A program made the translations under genes and the position numbers. From positions 204,809 through 268,808 of the forward strand of contig JAFREE010000019.1 in the NCBI GenBank assembly GCA_019400425.1: a DNA stretch of 64,000 bases. Reading direction: 5' to 3'. The notes beneath the pieces are model-generated. The model was not told the origin of the DNA. It made no database searches and worked only from the letters and a program-made list of their open reading frames with translations. How positions within the stretch are numbered: position 1 is the stretch's first letter; each line of letters opens with the position of its first letter. Of the stretch, positions 14,972 to 27,452 are shown in pieces. The DNA comes from Hymenochaete sp. R1 (Eukaryota > Basidiomycota > Agaricomycetes > Hymenochaetales > Hymenochaetaceae).

Positions 14972-15771
14972 TCAGCGCCTCCCCTCGACCATGATCACAT
15001 GGTACCCGAACGTGGTCTTCGTGAGCGGCGAGACGACGGGCTTCGCGACCGTCGACGGGGCAAGCTTGAACGCTTCCGTCTGGAATGGTTCCTATATATA
15101 AAGATAAAATAAAAACAAGTAACGTCCGAGTCAATAATGCACCAGCGATGATCGAGAGTGCAGATTTGAAAAAGGCTAAGCTCGAAGACACGTACGACCA
15201 TAGACCCACGAGTCATCCATCCGAGGCTGCCGCCAGCTGCATTCGTTAGTGACCGATGACAATATTTATCAGTCAGGATGGTTCAGAAGAGGAAACATGG
15301 ATCAGTTTCACGTACCTTTTGCCTTATCTTCAGAGAAATCTTGGGCGACCTTATCGAACGGCTTGCCCTCCTAAGAGCATAGTCGTTGTGTTATGCATGC
15401 GATTGTCCAAAAGTACATGGATTCATCAATTCGAACGTAACATGGTCAGCCTTCAGACCGAAGCCGAGGCGCAACTTGCAGCATTTCTCGTAAGCCGCAG
15501 ACGCACCTCCAAGATGAGCTTCAGCGCCTCCGTCGCTCGCGAATGTTTCTCGCACAGGATGTGGCGGACATTCACTGCGGTCGCTGGCTTCAGCGTCCCT
15601 GCGGCGCCTCCGCCCTTGCCTGCAGCCTATACGTCCGATCAAATATGTGAGTGGCTTTCCGGGGTTTCTTTACCAGTAATACGGGGAAAGTACACGAACT
15701 GTAGTTTTCTCTTCGCCAGCCTTGCCACCCTTTGTGACGACGTTTTTCTTGTCCACTGCTTTCTTGGCCAT
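14972..15771 (-). CDS. PIN4: Parvulin-type peptidyl-prolyl isomerase, PIN4/Par14 type
   Basis: Exons 15700-15771, 15507-15626, 15316-15370, 15196-15236, 14972-15091; 135 aa. A lysine- and glycine-rich basic tail (about residues 1-37, [12 protein letters not shown]... GKGGGAAG) precedes one rotamase domain: [42 protein letters not shown], and the end [14 protein letters not shown]. Par14 proteins act in ribosome biogenesis and bind DNA through the basic tail; they do not need phosphorylated substrates. Length and layout match human PIN4 (131 aa). All four introns keep frame. Confidence 0.92.
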
Positions 15772-16000
15772 GAGTGCGAATGCCAGAGAACGGAAAAGCC
15801 CGCAGCTACAGGCTTTTCAAGCCTTTTTTGTTTCTCGCTAACCTAACTTTTGCAAGCTCAATGATAGCAATACAATTTATATATACCACAAGTCTATGAC
15901 AAAAAGATTGAATGGTAAAGCATACATTATTATGTTTAAAGCTTTATTTAAGACAATGAATTTTTTATTTAAAAAAAAGCCAACGTCGTCAATTCGAAAT
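15772..16000. other. Short AT-rich spacer
   Basis: AT-rich DNA between the parvulin start and the tRNA 3' end. The A/T runs at 15950-15980 include TTTTTTATTT, which on the minus strand would read as an A-run rather than a Pol III T-stretch, so no terminator is assigned. Confidence 0.4.
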
Positions 16001-16075
16001 TGGATACATCCGGAATTGAACCGGACACCTCTCGCATGCTAAGCGAGCGTGATAAACCAACTACACCATGTACCC
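16001..16075 (-). tRNA. tRNA-Ala (anticodon AGC)
   Basis: On the minus strand the sequence folds as a full cloverleaf. Acceptor GGGTACA pairs with TGTATCC and contains the G3:U70 wobble that marks alanine tRNAs. The anticodon stem CTCGC/GCGAG encloses the loop TTAGCAT (anticodon AGC). The T arm is TCCGG-TTCAATT-CCGGA, with the B-box GGTTCAATTCC. No intron is apparent. It is the only tRNA I found. Confidence 0.9.
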
Positions 16076-16473
16076 AGACACACAGATCTATGAATAAGTA
16101 AGTATGTATTATAATTACTACAGTAATGGAGCCGAAGTTCTCGGTCTGCAGACACATCCAGTGTCGAGTCGAACTCCATCGCGATCACGGTATTAGTTAG
16201 CGAACAGTTGCCAGAGGTCGAACAACGAAATTACTGAGGCTATTCGAGAGCTCGGCCGATTTTCGTATCAACCGATGTGCACACAGAAATATTCAAGTCT
16301 GCATAAGATACATGACGACAGAACGAAGAGAGAAAGGGGAGGAAATCCGAACTGAAATAAATAATTCCGAGGTCTTCAATAAAATAACAGAAGCCAATAA
16401 GAGACACAGATATGATGAGAATATAACATTATTATTAAACATCGAATTCCGAGAGCAAAAATTTTCAATGTCG
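16076..16473. other. Spacer upstream of the tRNA and downstream of SNT1
   Basis: About 400 bp, AT-rich. No gene seen. Confidence 0.5.
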
Positions 16474-19400
16474 CTACGGCTCCTCTTGAACAGGCTCTGG
16501 GGCAGGCGTGGGTGAGTTTGAGTTGGGAAGAAAAGTCGAATATCGAGGTAAAGGCATACTGTTCGGAGGTCTACCTAGTATTGTCGATTGCACACCCGGC
16601 CTTGATAGAGGCATGGGTGATCCGGAGGATGGTCTGGTACTGGATGAGATACTAGAACTTGGACCAGGGATGTAAGTTAATCCTTGCTCCGTTATACCGG
16701 TAATGAAACCCTCTTTGTGCATCCTGTCCACACCAAAGATGAACGGACGCGCTGTCGGCGGAGCATCGTTATTCGACGAGCTAGATCCACTACCATTTTG
16801 GTCAAGTGTGAGAATGCCGACACCAGATGTCGCGTCCTCGATCTGCTGATCTTCAACTGCCACGGACTGATAGTGATTCGCCGTAGACATCGGTGATGGC
16901 GTACGACCCAGAGCTGCAGCCGCAATTTTTTCAAGACCCATTTCCTTGTTATGATTCTTGTAGTAGTTTGTGCATTGCTGGGCGGTCTGTGCGAAGAGAT
17001 CAATACCCCGTGAACATTTTAGCCGATGAATGTACCCACTTTGGATGGTATCAGAGCCGAAATCTGTTTGAAGTCCTTTCCGTGCTTCGCAAGGAGTCGG
17101 AGGAAAGTTTCTTAAAGGGGAGTCAGTAAGTGGTCTAAATATTCAAGTCTCACATACCTCTCTCTGAATCAGTCCATGTTGTAGCGGTTGATGTACCTTT
17201 CCGACGGGGCGCGGCTTCATCAGCCAATTTGGGTTCGCCCGCCGTCGCCAGAGCCGAGCCGTTGATTCCCTCAGCTGCTGACTTAGGTTTGCGTCCTCTA
17301 CGTTTCTTGGGAGGCGCAACAGAAGCATCGCGAGTGTTGTCGGTGTCCTGAAAGGTATTATAAGTTACAGAACCTTAAGAGTAAGTATGAACCACGTACG
17401 ACAGACTGAGCATCATCGAATTCAAACTGTTTTGCAGCTGCCACAGCTGCGGCTCTCCGTTTCCTCCTACCGTCTGTCGCCTCGAGAAGACCATCTGTAA
17501 CCGGTGGTGTCTCCACTTCCCTCTCCCTGCCACTGTCGACGATGTTCGCTCCACCTCGTCCTCTTCGCCGGCCTCTTCCTGCAGGCCTTCGACTGTCAGC
17601 CCGCTGCACGTCCACCAACAACGCATTGCCTTTTTGCTTCCCAGCCTTCCGCACCCCTTTCTTCCGTTTAGTCTGGGTCATCGTAGTCGCCTTGCGGAAG
17701 TCAATCAGTCGCTTCTTGTGGATGTAGTAGTATAGGACACATTGTGCAGGTGTCTTGTGCGAGATAAAAGAAGCGATTATGCCGAACTGCTTAGGATATT
17801 CTGCATACTTCCTGTAGAAGATCTCCTCCTCCTCCAGCGACCAGTCGTGGAACCCGCTTCTAGAGTCATAGTATTCTTCCGGTTCGGCCACCTCATTGTT
17901 CGTATCATCGAAGATATACTCGACCTGGCCCTTGTCAACTGAAATCATGTCAGGAATTCTCGCTACGTTACGAACTGCTAAATGGTTTGGATCTGTGAGG
18001 TCATCATTGCCAATAATCGCGAGGATCTGTTCCATCTCCAAATCGGAACGCACAAACGCATCGCCGCCGAATGCTTGTGATGAACGCCGGGTTACACGCC
18101 CTCCTTGAGCAAGGTTATCTTGTATTTCGTTCGTCTTGTAAAGCTGATCTAGACGAGTGCAATGGGCATTCCATCTGTCATTGATTTCCAAATAGTCTCG
18201 CTTCAAGCGTTCTACCTTCTCTGATAACGACTCCTGCTGGATAGCAAATTTGCTCGCAAGAACAGACCGAGTGTTCATAAGTTGCTCTTCCATACTCTGT
18301 CCTACGACACTATCCACAATGCCTTGTACGAGCTCGTCTGGCGTGACTATGACAGGCTTGATATCTTCAGTCTCGTTTCTCCGCAAGTTGTCCATGAGAA
18401 TAGGGTTGACACGTTGCGCGCGAGTCTGCGTCTCCCATGTGCGTCTGAGTAAGATCGCTTTCCGTAAAGTTTCCTGAATATCTCTGTCCTCCGCCTTTGG
18501 ACGAGGTGGAAGAAGCCGGAGCCCGTCATTAGTAAATCCGGGCTCTGCCTGTAGGAGAGGAAAAGGTTGCTTCGGAGGGGACATTAACGTAGCTTTGGTG
18601 ACCTGGGCCTCAATCTCGGCTATTGTCTTGTCAATGTTGGATGCTGGTTCCGGACTTTGTGTATACGGTGTCAAATTTTGTGAAGGGTTTGATGTTATGG
18701 GCTCAGCAGGCACAGGGAGGTTGTCAGGACCCGTTTTCCTACTTGGTGGCGTAGGTGGTGTAGAAGATGCAGTTTGAGTTTGAAGATCGTTGAAGCTTAC
18801 TGGGACTCTTTGGAACCGCATGTCGTTATCGGTAACATATGTTCGATCGTCCTCTAGCGAGCAATTGGGATCTGCCATTTCCACATCTACAAGTTCTTTG
18901 TTAAAAACGGGAGGGGTCGATTGTTTCGCGACAGGCTTTTGGCGAGCTAAAAATAGTTTAGCGATCTCTGGGAAGTCGCTTGAAGCACCATTGAAGAAGC
19001 TTACCAGGAGCTGGAGATACCAAACTATGGACACTCATGACACTTGGTCTGATTGAAGTACCGCTCTTTATAGGGCTGGGTGGCTGAGAAGGAGCCGATG
19101 GTCTTGTCGGCGAATAAGCGTCGTTAGGTTGTATTGAGCTTGAGGCTTCACGAACTACATCTGTTTCTTAGATTGGATATATTTGTTCAAACGAGCGACT
19201 TACTATTACTATTGGTATCGCTGGGAATGTGATGGCGAGGGCTCGAGAAGTCTCTTCGTCGCAGAATGTCCGATTGACTAGGTGTGTATGCATATTCTCC
19301 TGTGCGCGTAGAATCCCATCGCTCCGCATCGTCTAGAGGTACATAACTATAAGGAACAGAGTCCCAAGGAAGAGAATGGCTTGAAGGTTGTGAGGGCTGA

Positions 19401-20769
19401 GGAGATTCAACCACACGTCCATTGTGTTGATACTCGAGTGCCGATTCTCTTTGACCATACGAGGAGGCTACAATGAAAATGAAAGGATTATTCGAATCAT
19501 GGTTCGTTTGTCAAAATGATGAGCCTCACGGATTCCCCTGTCTCTGTGCGGAGCGTCAGACCTGAAGTGATCATTCGGAGCATTTTCAGAGCCCTGAGAA
19601 GGAGTATGCATGGTTTGTAACGCTTCTTCGTTATTAAAGAAGTCTCGAGGACGCTGGTGTACCCTTGGTGCTGCGTAAGATGGTGACCCTACGTTCCCCG
19701 CCTGAGCTACTGAATTGACCATTCCCGGGCTACGCTTTGGTCGAGCATCATTTGCCATTGACGAGTAAGTCGGGGAAGAAAATGAGTTCTCTCGAGAATG
19801 CCTATAAGAACCGGCGACTCGATCTTGAGCCCAATTAGATATTGAAGCACTCTGAAATCGGGGAGATTGGCTAGTTGCAGGTTGGTGCAGTCTGCTATGA
19901 TCATTAAAAGCATCTGTTCTGTTGGGCGCGCGCGAAGTGCCAGATGTCTCGGGACGGTAATTCCAGCGATTTGGATGGTCGTTATAGTTTGAGAATGCAT
20001 TTGTTGACCCGTGAGCGTCTGCGCTATAACGTGGTCGATCGCGAACCGAAGCGGTTCGAGGGTCGTAGGTGGAGTATTCGGTAGGGTATGTTCGATCGTA
20101 CCCAGCGGTAGGAGACTGAGAAGGTAATCCGGACGCGGCTTGTTCTTGATAAAGTCGCGCGGGATCGACTTGCGACGGGGCAGGATTGAGTAGCGTGCTT
20201 CTGTAGGAGAATCATTAATTTTATTCTCTGTCGATAAGATCTAAATAAGTGCTTACAAGCGAGTCGTTGGGGGATTTCGCCGCCTCCAAGATGGGGAAGA
20301 ATCGTAATCGGGCGTACTGGGCGAATTATTCCATCTTCCGTGTTCTTCCCATTGAGGGACCACTTGCCTTTGTTCGTAGAGCGGTCGAGAATATAATTGG
20401 GGATTAGGAGGCGGAGAAGCGCGTCGGGCATAATGATGCGAAGATTCCCATGCCGCTTCTCGTTCGAAAGGGTCACCACGTGATTCTCTTGCCATTTCAG
20501 AAGCCCCCTGCACAGAATAATACGTTCTATCGTCACGAGCAAAAATACGCTCATTTGGAGCGTAACTTGCACTTGGGCGTGCTGGATACACTGTCCTAGG
20601 TTCTTGTTCATAGTATGTATCCGCCCTAGCGACACCGGAAGCGTCTGGACGACCGGTGGCGTATGGTGGGACGGATCTCTGTAAAACATAGCAGGGCGGA
20701 TGCGTTAGTTTCTAATAGATTGATGAGAAGGAATAAACAATGGGAACAAACATTATAATATGATGCCAT
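16474..20769 (-). CDS. SNT1: SNT1/NCoR-like double-SANT corepressor protein
   Basis: Nine exons: 20752-20769, 20257-20678, 19530-20200, 19204-19467, 19005-19160, 17400-18946, 17158-17347, 17040-17110, 16474-16986; 1283 aa. The first 500 residues are disordered, rich in Ser, Pro, Arg and Tyr. A helical region precedes the first SANT domain near residue 876 (HDWSLEEEEIFYRKY... CVLYYYIHKK). A basic stretch (RRPAGRGRRRGRGG) leads to a second SANT near residues 1083-1130 (FLRLLAKHGKDFKQIS... CTNYYKN). Two SANT domains in this order are typical of NCoR/SMRT and fungal Snt1, the scaffold of the Set3 histone deacetylase complex in the nucleus. The 18-nt first exon is the least certain part. It is divergent from GPI17. 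Confidence 0.85.
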
Positions 20770-21308
20770 CACGGGGCCAAGCTAGAAATACACTGAATAA
20801 CTGAATCTTGCGAGAGGCCTGTAGAATGCAATGCCTTGAAGAGCAAAAGGGAGTGTTCGGGAGAAAGAAAGGGATTCTTCGCAATTTTCGCAACGAAATT
20901 GCACGGATTCCGAGTCTTAGTTTGTTAACTCCTTTCAGAGGTGGCAGGCCGCGCGCGCTCGTGATGTTTCAGAGGATACAGAATCAGAATCGTTTCGTGC
21001 AAACTATCGCCGTGTAACACGATTTTTTCGTGAAGCCGTAATTTGCCAGATTTCATAGAGATGTCGAGGATGACGCTTCCGCAGCAAGATCCAGCCAGAA
21101 TCTCGCTATTTCATGAAGAACAAGGGTAACAGAGGTGAGGTGTAAGGAGAGACTCAGAGCTCGAGAGAAGAAGAGAATCCAACGCTGCACAATTTGGAAC
21201 ATAGTGTGAGAAACTATAGCCCCATTTGGCTCGCCACTCTCTCACGCCCTTTGGTTTCGGCTCGCCTTTCACCTTAATTTCTGCACACACCGCAATTCTG
21301 CCGACGCC
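20770..21308. other. Divergent upstream region of SNT1 and GPI17
   Basis: 540 bp shared by two divergently transcribed genes. No coding feature or clear motif recognised. Confidence 0.5.
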
Positions 21309-23097
21309 ATGCCGGATGAAGTCGAGCATCATAAAGTTGAAGGCGACCAGCTTGTAAAACAACTCTCGTTCCAGTCAGATAAGGTCCGCAGAAAAGTTCT
21401 ATTTTCTTACTGGGTTGTAGCTCTTTTTGCTGTTCCATTGTGGTGGGTTACGACGAGTATTACACGCTTGCCGCTGCCCGAAACACGCGTCCATGACCTT
21501 CGCTCAAAAAAAGTGAGTTTCTTGCTATGTTTCAAGAAAAAAGTAGAGCTTTGATCGTCTTCTCAGCTTTCATTCTCTCTAGAAGCGTCAGTAGAAGGTG
21601 GCATAGACTTTGCCACTCGAGTAGAAGATTTGCTGCGGAATCATGTTAAAAATATCAATCTTGATGACGTATTTTCAATCAACATACGACCCAAACGTAA
21701 GTATGAAAACTGGCAAATCTTATACTTGTTCGCATTTTGAAGATTTCTCCTGTAGAATCCGCCGATGCTGCTTCTTATGAGGTCAACGTATTTCACGGAG
21801 AAGGTAAGAGTATGGTGAAGGAAAGGAGCTTGAACGTGCGAAGGGACGAATACTCCGAAGGTGACCACTCCTTTAATGTGATAGGCGCTTGATAAGATCG
21901 AAATGCTTACCAAAAAACTACGTCGTGTACTAGTTTCCATTTCTGAAAAGCTTGGTTCCCTTTGGTTCGGAAGCTCTACGCCGACTCGACAAGTAGTTCA
22001 ATACGCCCCACAGTATCGCCTTGCTTTCAGCCTACTCAACGAGGACGCAGCGGCAGGAGAATGCCCGTTATCTTGGGATGCAAGAGAAGCAGTTTCGCGT
22101 TAATATTTTTTTTTCGTCTCTCAAAATACTTCTAATTTGAGCCAATGCTTAGGTTACATTGACCCAGTGCTGCAGAAGCTCTCAGCCTTACATAACTTTA
22201 CTGTCGAGAGCCAGGTCCAGTACTTCGCACCACTGGCTTTTGAACCCCTACGACTCGAAGACGGGTCCTATGGAGTTACCCAAGAACAGCTTTCGGTCTT
22301 CGTTAACTCGGCAGAATGGAGTCTGGCCTCAAGCGTGTCAAATGATCCTGTCCTGCACTTCCTGATATTCGTTCCTTCGGCAAGCAGACGGCCTCTTCGC
22401 ATACTGGACAACGCGAACCATCCTGCTTCGTCCAATGCTTTCATCATCCCACAATGGGGCAGCATTGTCATATATAACCCACCCAACTCGCAGGAAGCCC
22501 CTACCCCCTCACATATGTCCCTCGCCTCTCTCCAAAACTCTTTCTCGGTCTTCCGCACTCAGCTAATATCCCTTCTTGGCGTTTCTCCTCTACCCCATGG
22601 AGTTGCGTATGCCGGTTCAGACGTTCTATCGGACTGGCAACTGGACGCGCTCCTGCGTAGACGCACATATGAAAACGCCCAAGGTAGTAAGGATACATTG
22701 GAAAGCATCGTCAACCTCGTGCATCAAATCGAAGGCATGCCGGTTGGAAAGGATGTCACGAACGATATTGCTGAAGCGTTGAACTCACTAGACCAGGTAT
22801 CTCATTTCGTCTTCCATCTCGAACTTCTAATTGACCCCTTTTCGTTTGTAGATGTATAAAACCGCCTTCGATACGCCTCTCGTCGCACTCCAACATTCTG
22901 CCGACGCGCTCTCGCAAGCCTCTCGCGCCTTCTTCAACCCAGGAATGCTCGCGCTGCTTTATTTCCCGCCTGAGCACAACCTCGCTGTTTATACCCCCTT
23001 ACTTGCTCCTGTTTCTGTCCCACTCATCGCAGCGGCGATCAGGGAGGTACGAAACTGGCGAAAAGCGAAGAAGGCAGGCAAAATGAAGCAGCAGTAA
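21309..23097 (+). CDS. GPI17: GPI transamidase subunit PIG-S
   Basis: Exons 21309-21512, 21567-21696, 21756-21835, 21885-22098, 22153-22796, 22852-23097; 505 aa. This is an ER membrane subunit of the complex that attaches finished GPI anchors to proteins. A cytosolic start is followed by a membrane segment (about residues 30-47, VLFSYWVVALFAVPLWW) and the family signature TTSITRLPLPE. The luminal part includes FSLLNED, LHFLIFVPSA, NAFIIPQWGSIVIYNPP and LSDWQLDALLRRRTYEN. A second membrane segment (VYTPLLAPVSVPLIAAA) ends in a short KAKKAGK-type basic tail. The intron after exon 3 could also begin later (the frame is open to about 21860), so 10-15 residues there are uncertain. Confidence 0.9.
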
Positions 23098-23656
23098 TTT
23101 GCGAGATATGAAAGGCAGAGCGCTTCACTTCACGTATGAGTAATGACAATGTAATATTGAAATTCGGTGCTTTACTCGGACCTGCTCTCGTCGAATGAGT
23201 GGCAATAATGCCTATTCTGAAACAATAGGCTTAGAAGCGATATCCGTGTCATGTGTATACCGTTCGTTCCCGGTTCATTATGTTAATTCAAATTTGAACA
23301 AAGAAATTAACAGAAAGCAAGAAGAGCGAGTCAGAGTCAAGTAAAAAAAGGGCGAACAGAAAATCTACTTGTTGAAAAGGATAGCATGGACGAAAGTAAA
23401 AGGTGATATGTAGCATAAAATTGAAAGACGAAACAAAACGCCTCTGAAGCTTTTTCAACGGGGTATAGAAACCGAATGATGGATGCCACGTCACGAGAGT
23501 AACTCCAAATCAGATCTTAGTCCGGTTATATCCTGAGCATATATATCACCTCCCACTCCATGTTTTAGACATCTAATTGGTAAATATGCGGCAACATCCA
23601 GCATCGGTACCTGTGAAAGAGATGCTTGTATTCGAGCATTATTTGTATTGCGAAGC
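23098..23656. other. Spacer between convergent 3' ends
   Basis: About 560 bp between the stop codons of GPI17 and the MFSD5-like gene. No gene seen. Confidence 0.5.
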
Positions 23657-25404
23657 TTACGCAGGTCGTTGCGATTGGGGTGCGTTGAGGCTTTCCGCCC
23701 TGGGCACGACAACGATGCCGGTCATGATAGCGGAGAATGCAAGCGCAGCACCGCAGCCTGCAAAGACGATCCCGCGAGCCGATGATACACCCGTCATTAG
23801 CGAGAAAACGACGAAAACGTTCAGAGGGACACGGAAGAGAGAAGAGAGCTAGATATTGATGGAAGCAAGAATGATTAGGGTGTTAAACTTGGCAGATTGA
23901 AATGGAGCATTGCACGTACTGTAGCTCGGTGGTCATTAGAAACGAGCGTGCTCCGCAACATGCCTTGCACTGGGTAGTAAACGCCTACACATGCTTCAAA
24001 CAGGCAGAACGCCCAAAATCGTGCACGAACATCCGTGAATGTGACGCTGATAGCCAAGGCGAGTGCACCCGCTGCACATACGAGCGAGCTCAATTTCGCA
24101 TGCAACGTCAAGCTTGAGTCATCTGTAGCTTTATTTGCTGGAGCGGGTTGGGGAGAGGACGACGCGGGTGGAGAAGATACGGCGGAGTAGAAGAGAGAGC
24201 CAAGCATCATGGAGACCATGAAGGCGGAGAAGATGTAGCCAAATGGCAACGGTGCTGCGGGTCGGGTCGGTGTGGGAGAAGGAGACGATTCCTGGAGAGC
24301 GGGTACCCAGGCAAAGACGAAAAGATACATTGAGCCTTCGAAACAGGTCTGGGTGAGTCCTAAGGTAAGAAGGGTTGGATCTAGAGCGAACAGATGATCA
24401 AGATGTATTTTTATTAATTAATAAGAGAGTGTACATACCCTTCCGGACAATGGACCAAGCTTGTCCTAGCCGTCCAAGCTGGAGCGGGTCAGAAAAGACT
24501 TCTGACCCTCCACCATTCCCGTAGTTTTCAGTCCAGAGTGAACTAATAGCGATGTACGCGAGGACAAGGAGAACTCCGCTTGCCATAAAAGGTGTTGTAA
24601 ATGAGTCAAACGAGCTTACAAGCTTGTTGCTCCCAATCCCAGCGGCAAATGCAACGAAGCCATTGACAAGAGTCGCTCGTCCAAAAATAGACGAGAGTTC
24701 TGCCTGGTCGACTCCGCTGTTAGACGATGCAGAGACCAGCCATGACTCAAATGCCGAAAAGAGAATCGAGGTCGATATTCCGCCCAGAATACGACCTAAA
24801 TAGAGAAGGGGAAGGTAGTTGAATTGCAAGCAAGCGCAGGCGAGACTGTATGTGACGCAGAAAAGCTGGCACACTCGTTTACGTCCGCTGCAGTCAGAAG
24901 TCAGCATTTCGTGAGAGCCGCAGTCGAAAAGCCATCAACGCACTGTTGGTCTGCCCATGCACCGATGACTGGGGCGGTGAGACCTGCTGAGAGAAAGCCA
25001 GTTACGAAGAGACTTGCTACGATGCGTTCTGGGAAGTGATATTGTTCATGGTACAGCGAATACACGTATGGACCTTGCAGCCAGTCGGCGCCTATCCGCG
25101 TGTCGTAAGCAAGACCCTCGCAGAAGCGTCAACGAGTCAAGGACAAACCCATTACTATAGCATACACGATGAGATACTGCTTGCTCAACGTCGAAGCCGG
25201 GGAAGCACGTTTGCTTCCGGAGAGACCGCTTTCAGCGGCGTTGGCGACATGGGAGGCCGACCTTGCATGACCACGTTCTGGAGATTTTGATCTCTCTTTT
25301 GCTTGTGATCGATGCTGGAATATGACAGCAAAAAGGCAGAAAGCGGCGAGGACAGCAAGCTGTGTCTGGTAGAACGGCGTCGAGTCGGCGACCGACGTGG
25401 ACAT
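23657..25404 (-). CDS. Major facilitator transporter, MFSD5 (molybdate-anion transporter) type
   Basis: Exons 25149-25404, 24944-25091, 24439-24887, 23920-24380, 23657-23848; 501 aa. After a first membrane segment and a basic loop (RSQAKERSKSPERGHARS) comes the family block YAIVMGADWLQGPYVYSLY, then VIGAWADQHGRKRVC, the usual MFS loop, and LGRILGGISTSILFSAFESW. The C-terminal half contains FEACVGVYYPVQGMLRS and FRVPLNVFVVFSL. This matches MFSD5/MOT2 proteins, which import molybdate in algae and plants; the fungal substrate is inferred. Twelve membrane segments are plausible by eye. Confidence 0.85.
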
Positions 25405-25749
25405 ACTTGGCCGGGGAATGGTAAAAAAGAAGATCAGCTTGGCTGGAGGAGATGCACGCGTACAACTCGCTTGATCGTAGCTCACACGGGGGCCTTCCTT
25501 ACGTCGCTCGTCGCGTGGAAAAAATATTACGCACAGACGCAGAGCAGCTGAGCTGGATCTCAAATTTCTCCCCATCTTCAGAGAAAAGCCTCGTAAGTTG
25601 CGTGCTCTTCAGAGTAGTTGCAGGAGAGTCATTTTTCGTTGAATGTACGCTGAAGCTATCCGCCTCTGACAGATACAATGGATTTTTTATTGAAGTTGCA
25701 TGCTTTCCTACATACATCCGATAACAACGAAATTAACCGTAAACACTGT
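25405..25749. other. Upstream region of the MFSD5-like gene
   Basis: 345 bp between the start of the transporter and the stop of the first orphan-family gene. No feature recognised. Confidence 0.45.
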
Positions 25750-26511
25750 CTATCTGGCCTCGAACTTTAAAGACTCGTAGTACGTCTGCAACGCTTGGAT
25801 CTTCTTGTCATTTTTAACACTACTCTGCTCGGACTCTTCTACTCGTCTGCCAGACATTTTAAATCCCTCCACCACTTCTTTCACATTTTTCTTGGCCTCT
25901 GCTTTCCTGGTATAAATGTTGCGCATCTCCCGCAAGTTCGAGTATCGCAGCTGCCAGATCCGCGCAAGGACGATAAATTTTTCGAAGAGATGAGGATATC
26001 GGTAGCGTAGCTTTGTAGAAAATTCCGCGGGGATCTCGTTCCAGCACTGACATGCTTCTCCAAATACCGAGTCATCGCCACATGTCTTTGCCTGTTCGAG
26101 TTCGTTAACGTTAAGCAAAATTTGGGCCTCGTCTCTGGCGAGCCCGTAGCCGGCACTCAGTACTGTGAGGCATTCGACACTGTCTGCACGTGCTGTTTCA
26201 GCGTAGGTACGGTACTTTTGTTTCTCCTCGTCAGTAACGGGTTGCTTCCAATTGTGGCCATGACATGCATAAAATCGGAGTTGAAATTCCCGTAGAGCAA
26301 GCAGCTGAGCCTTGGCAAAAACGGTGGCGTAGAGGAATTGCGAGGCGTTGTCTGTCTGTAGAGAGGAAGAGCTCCACCGACTTTTCTCAGACGAAGAGGA
26401 CGATTGGAGGAGGCCGAAGAGATATTCGTGACCGAAGATTGCCGACCTGAGCTCCTGAGTGACAAGAGTTGGAACCCAGACGGCATTCGAAGGCTGAGAA
26501 GAAGGGGTCAT
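25750..26511 (-). CDS. Tandem orphan family, copy A
   Basis: Single exon, 253 aa, ATG at 26511. I do not recognise the family. It aligns along its length with copies at 27453-28239, 29451-30269 and 31884-32675. Shared blocks are W-x-P followed by a helix and GHEYLF (residue 27 on), FLYATVFAKAQLLALREFQLRFY, a Lys/Glu/Ala-rich helix, LRYRYPHLFEKFIVLARIWQLR, and the C-terminal ALQTYYESLKFE. There is no signal peptide or membrane segment; the pattern suggests an all-helical soluble protein. It lacks the MxxN(K/R)xxVSSS start of the other copies and is the most diverged. A TATAAA element lies at 26582-26577 on the minus strand, 66 bp before the ATG. Confidence 0.7.
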   Translation of the reverse strand: MTPSSQPSNAVWVPTLVTQELRSAIFGHEYLFGLLQSSSSSEKSRWSSSSLQTDNASQFLYATVFAKAQLLALREFQLRFYACHGHNWKQPVTDEEKQKYRTYAETARADSVECLTVLSAGYGLARDEAQILLNVNELEQAKTCGDDSVFGEACQCWNEIPAEFSTKLRYRYPHLFEKFIVLARIWQLRYSNLREMRNIYTRKAEAKKNVKEVVEGFKMSGRRVEESEQSSVKNDKKIQALQTYYESLKFEAR

Positions 26512-27452
26512 TACCGGGGTGACGTTGTCGAAGCCACTTGATAATAGAGGTCAAATCCAGGCCCAAAGTAAGCTTGTTTATAGCAAAAGAAGTGTCAGCA
26601 ACTGTGTTTTGGCAATGAAGGGCGTGACAATTAACAAACGACACGTTGCATACCTTTCGCATTCGCAAAGTTGTTCTCTAGAGCGCGGGTTCAAATCTGA
26701 AAGTCTCGAGCCAAAACGCTCGCTGGCAAGGCTCAAGCAAAGTGAAATAAATATTAATATGGACTTCACCAAAACAAATGAGGTAATATCGTTGCAAGCG
26801 CCTGGCATTGTTTCACTGTGAGGTTTTATGACTTGAAACTGGTAAATTGTGGAAGTGAAACTGAACTAATCAACAAAAGAGAGAGAAAAACATTACAAAG
26901 TGTAAGACCATTGAATATCTTATGTAGATTCCTACGGAGTTTCTCATATACTGTAGTTGTGGCATATATCCTGGCCGGGTTCATGGCATGAGTAACCTAT
27001 ACCTGAAGACTTGGAGATGGTGATCAAACTCAGATTGCTTTTGATTGGAAGCAGATCAGCTCACCTGCCACGCTTCTCGTCCACTTCCTGAGTTCTTGCA
27101 TGTTTCAGAACAAGTAGCGTCCGCATAAACGCCTATAAACACCCTCTGAGACTTGATGGGAGCCTGTCTAATGATATCAAAAGAATTAGTATTCCAAACC
27201 GTTTTAAGACGGCCTACTAGTAGTGAATTACTTGACTATTCTCACAGTGTTCGTTTGAAAAAGAGTCGAGTCGGCACGAGCCTACATTTTCCGCGTCTCA
27301 ATTCTTATCTAGAGCGCCAAAATCAGAAAACTTGGAAAAGAAAGAGAAGCCGTTCAGTAGTGAGTATCAAGCTGCAGACGCATGAGATAACACGACACTC
27401 GTTATATCCATGATCATGCGTACATTTTCCAATGGCAGTATCAACGCCATAT
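26512..27452. other. Spacer inside the orphan array
   Basis: 940 bp. The first 80 bp hold the TATA element of copy A. The rest shows no gene. Confidence 0.45.
26577..26582 (-). promoter_or_regulatory. TATA box of orphan copy A
   Basis: On the minus strand the context is TTTTGCTATAAACAAG. The same TTTGCTATAAA core precedes copy C, and GCTATAAA precedes copy D, each 56-66 bp before the start codon. Confidence 0.5.

Noticed and set aside
26685..26700. GGGTTCAAATCTG, like a tRNA B-box
   Set aside because: No matching A-box or cloverleaf can be drawn around it.
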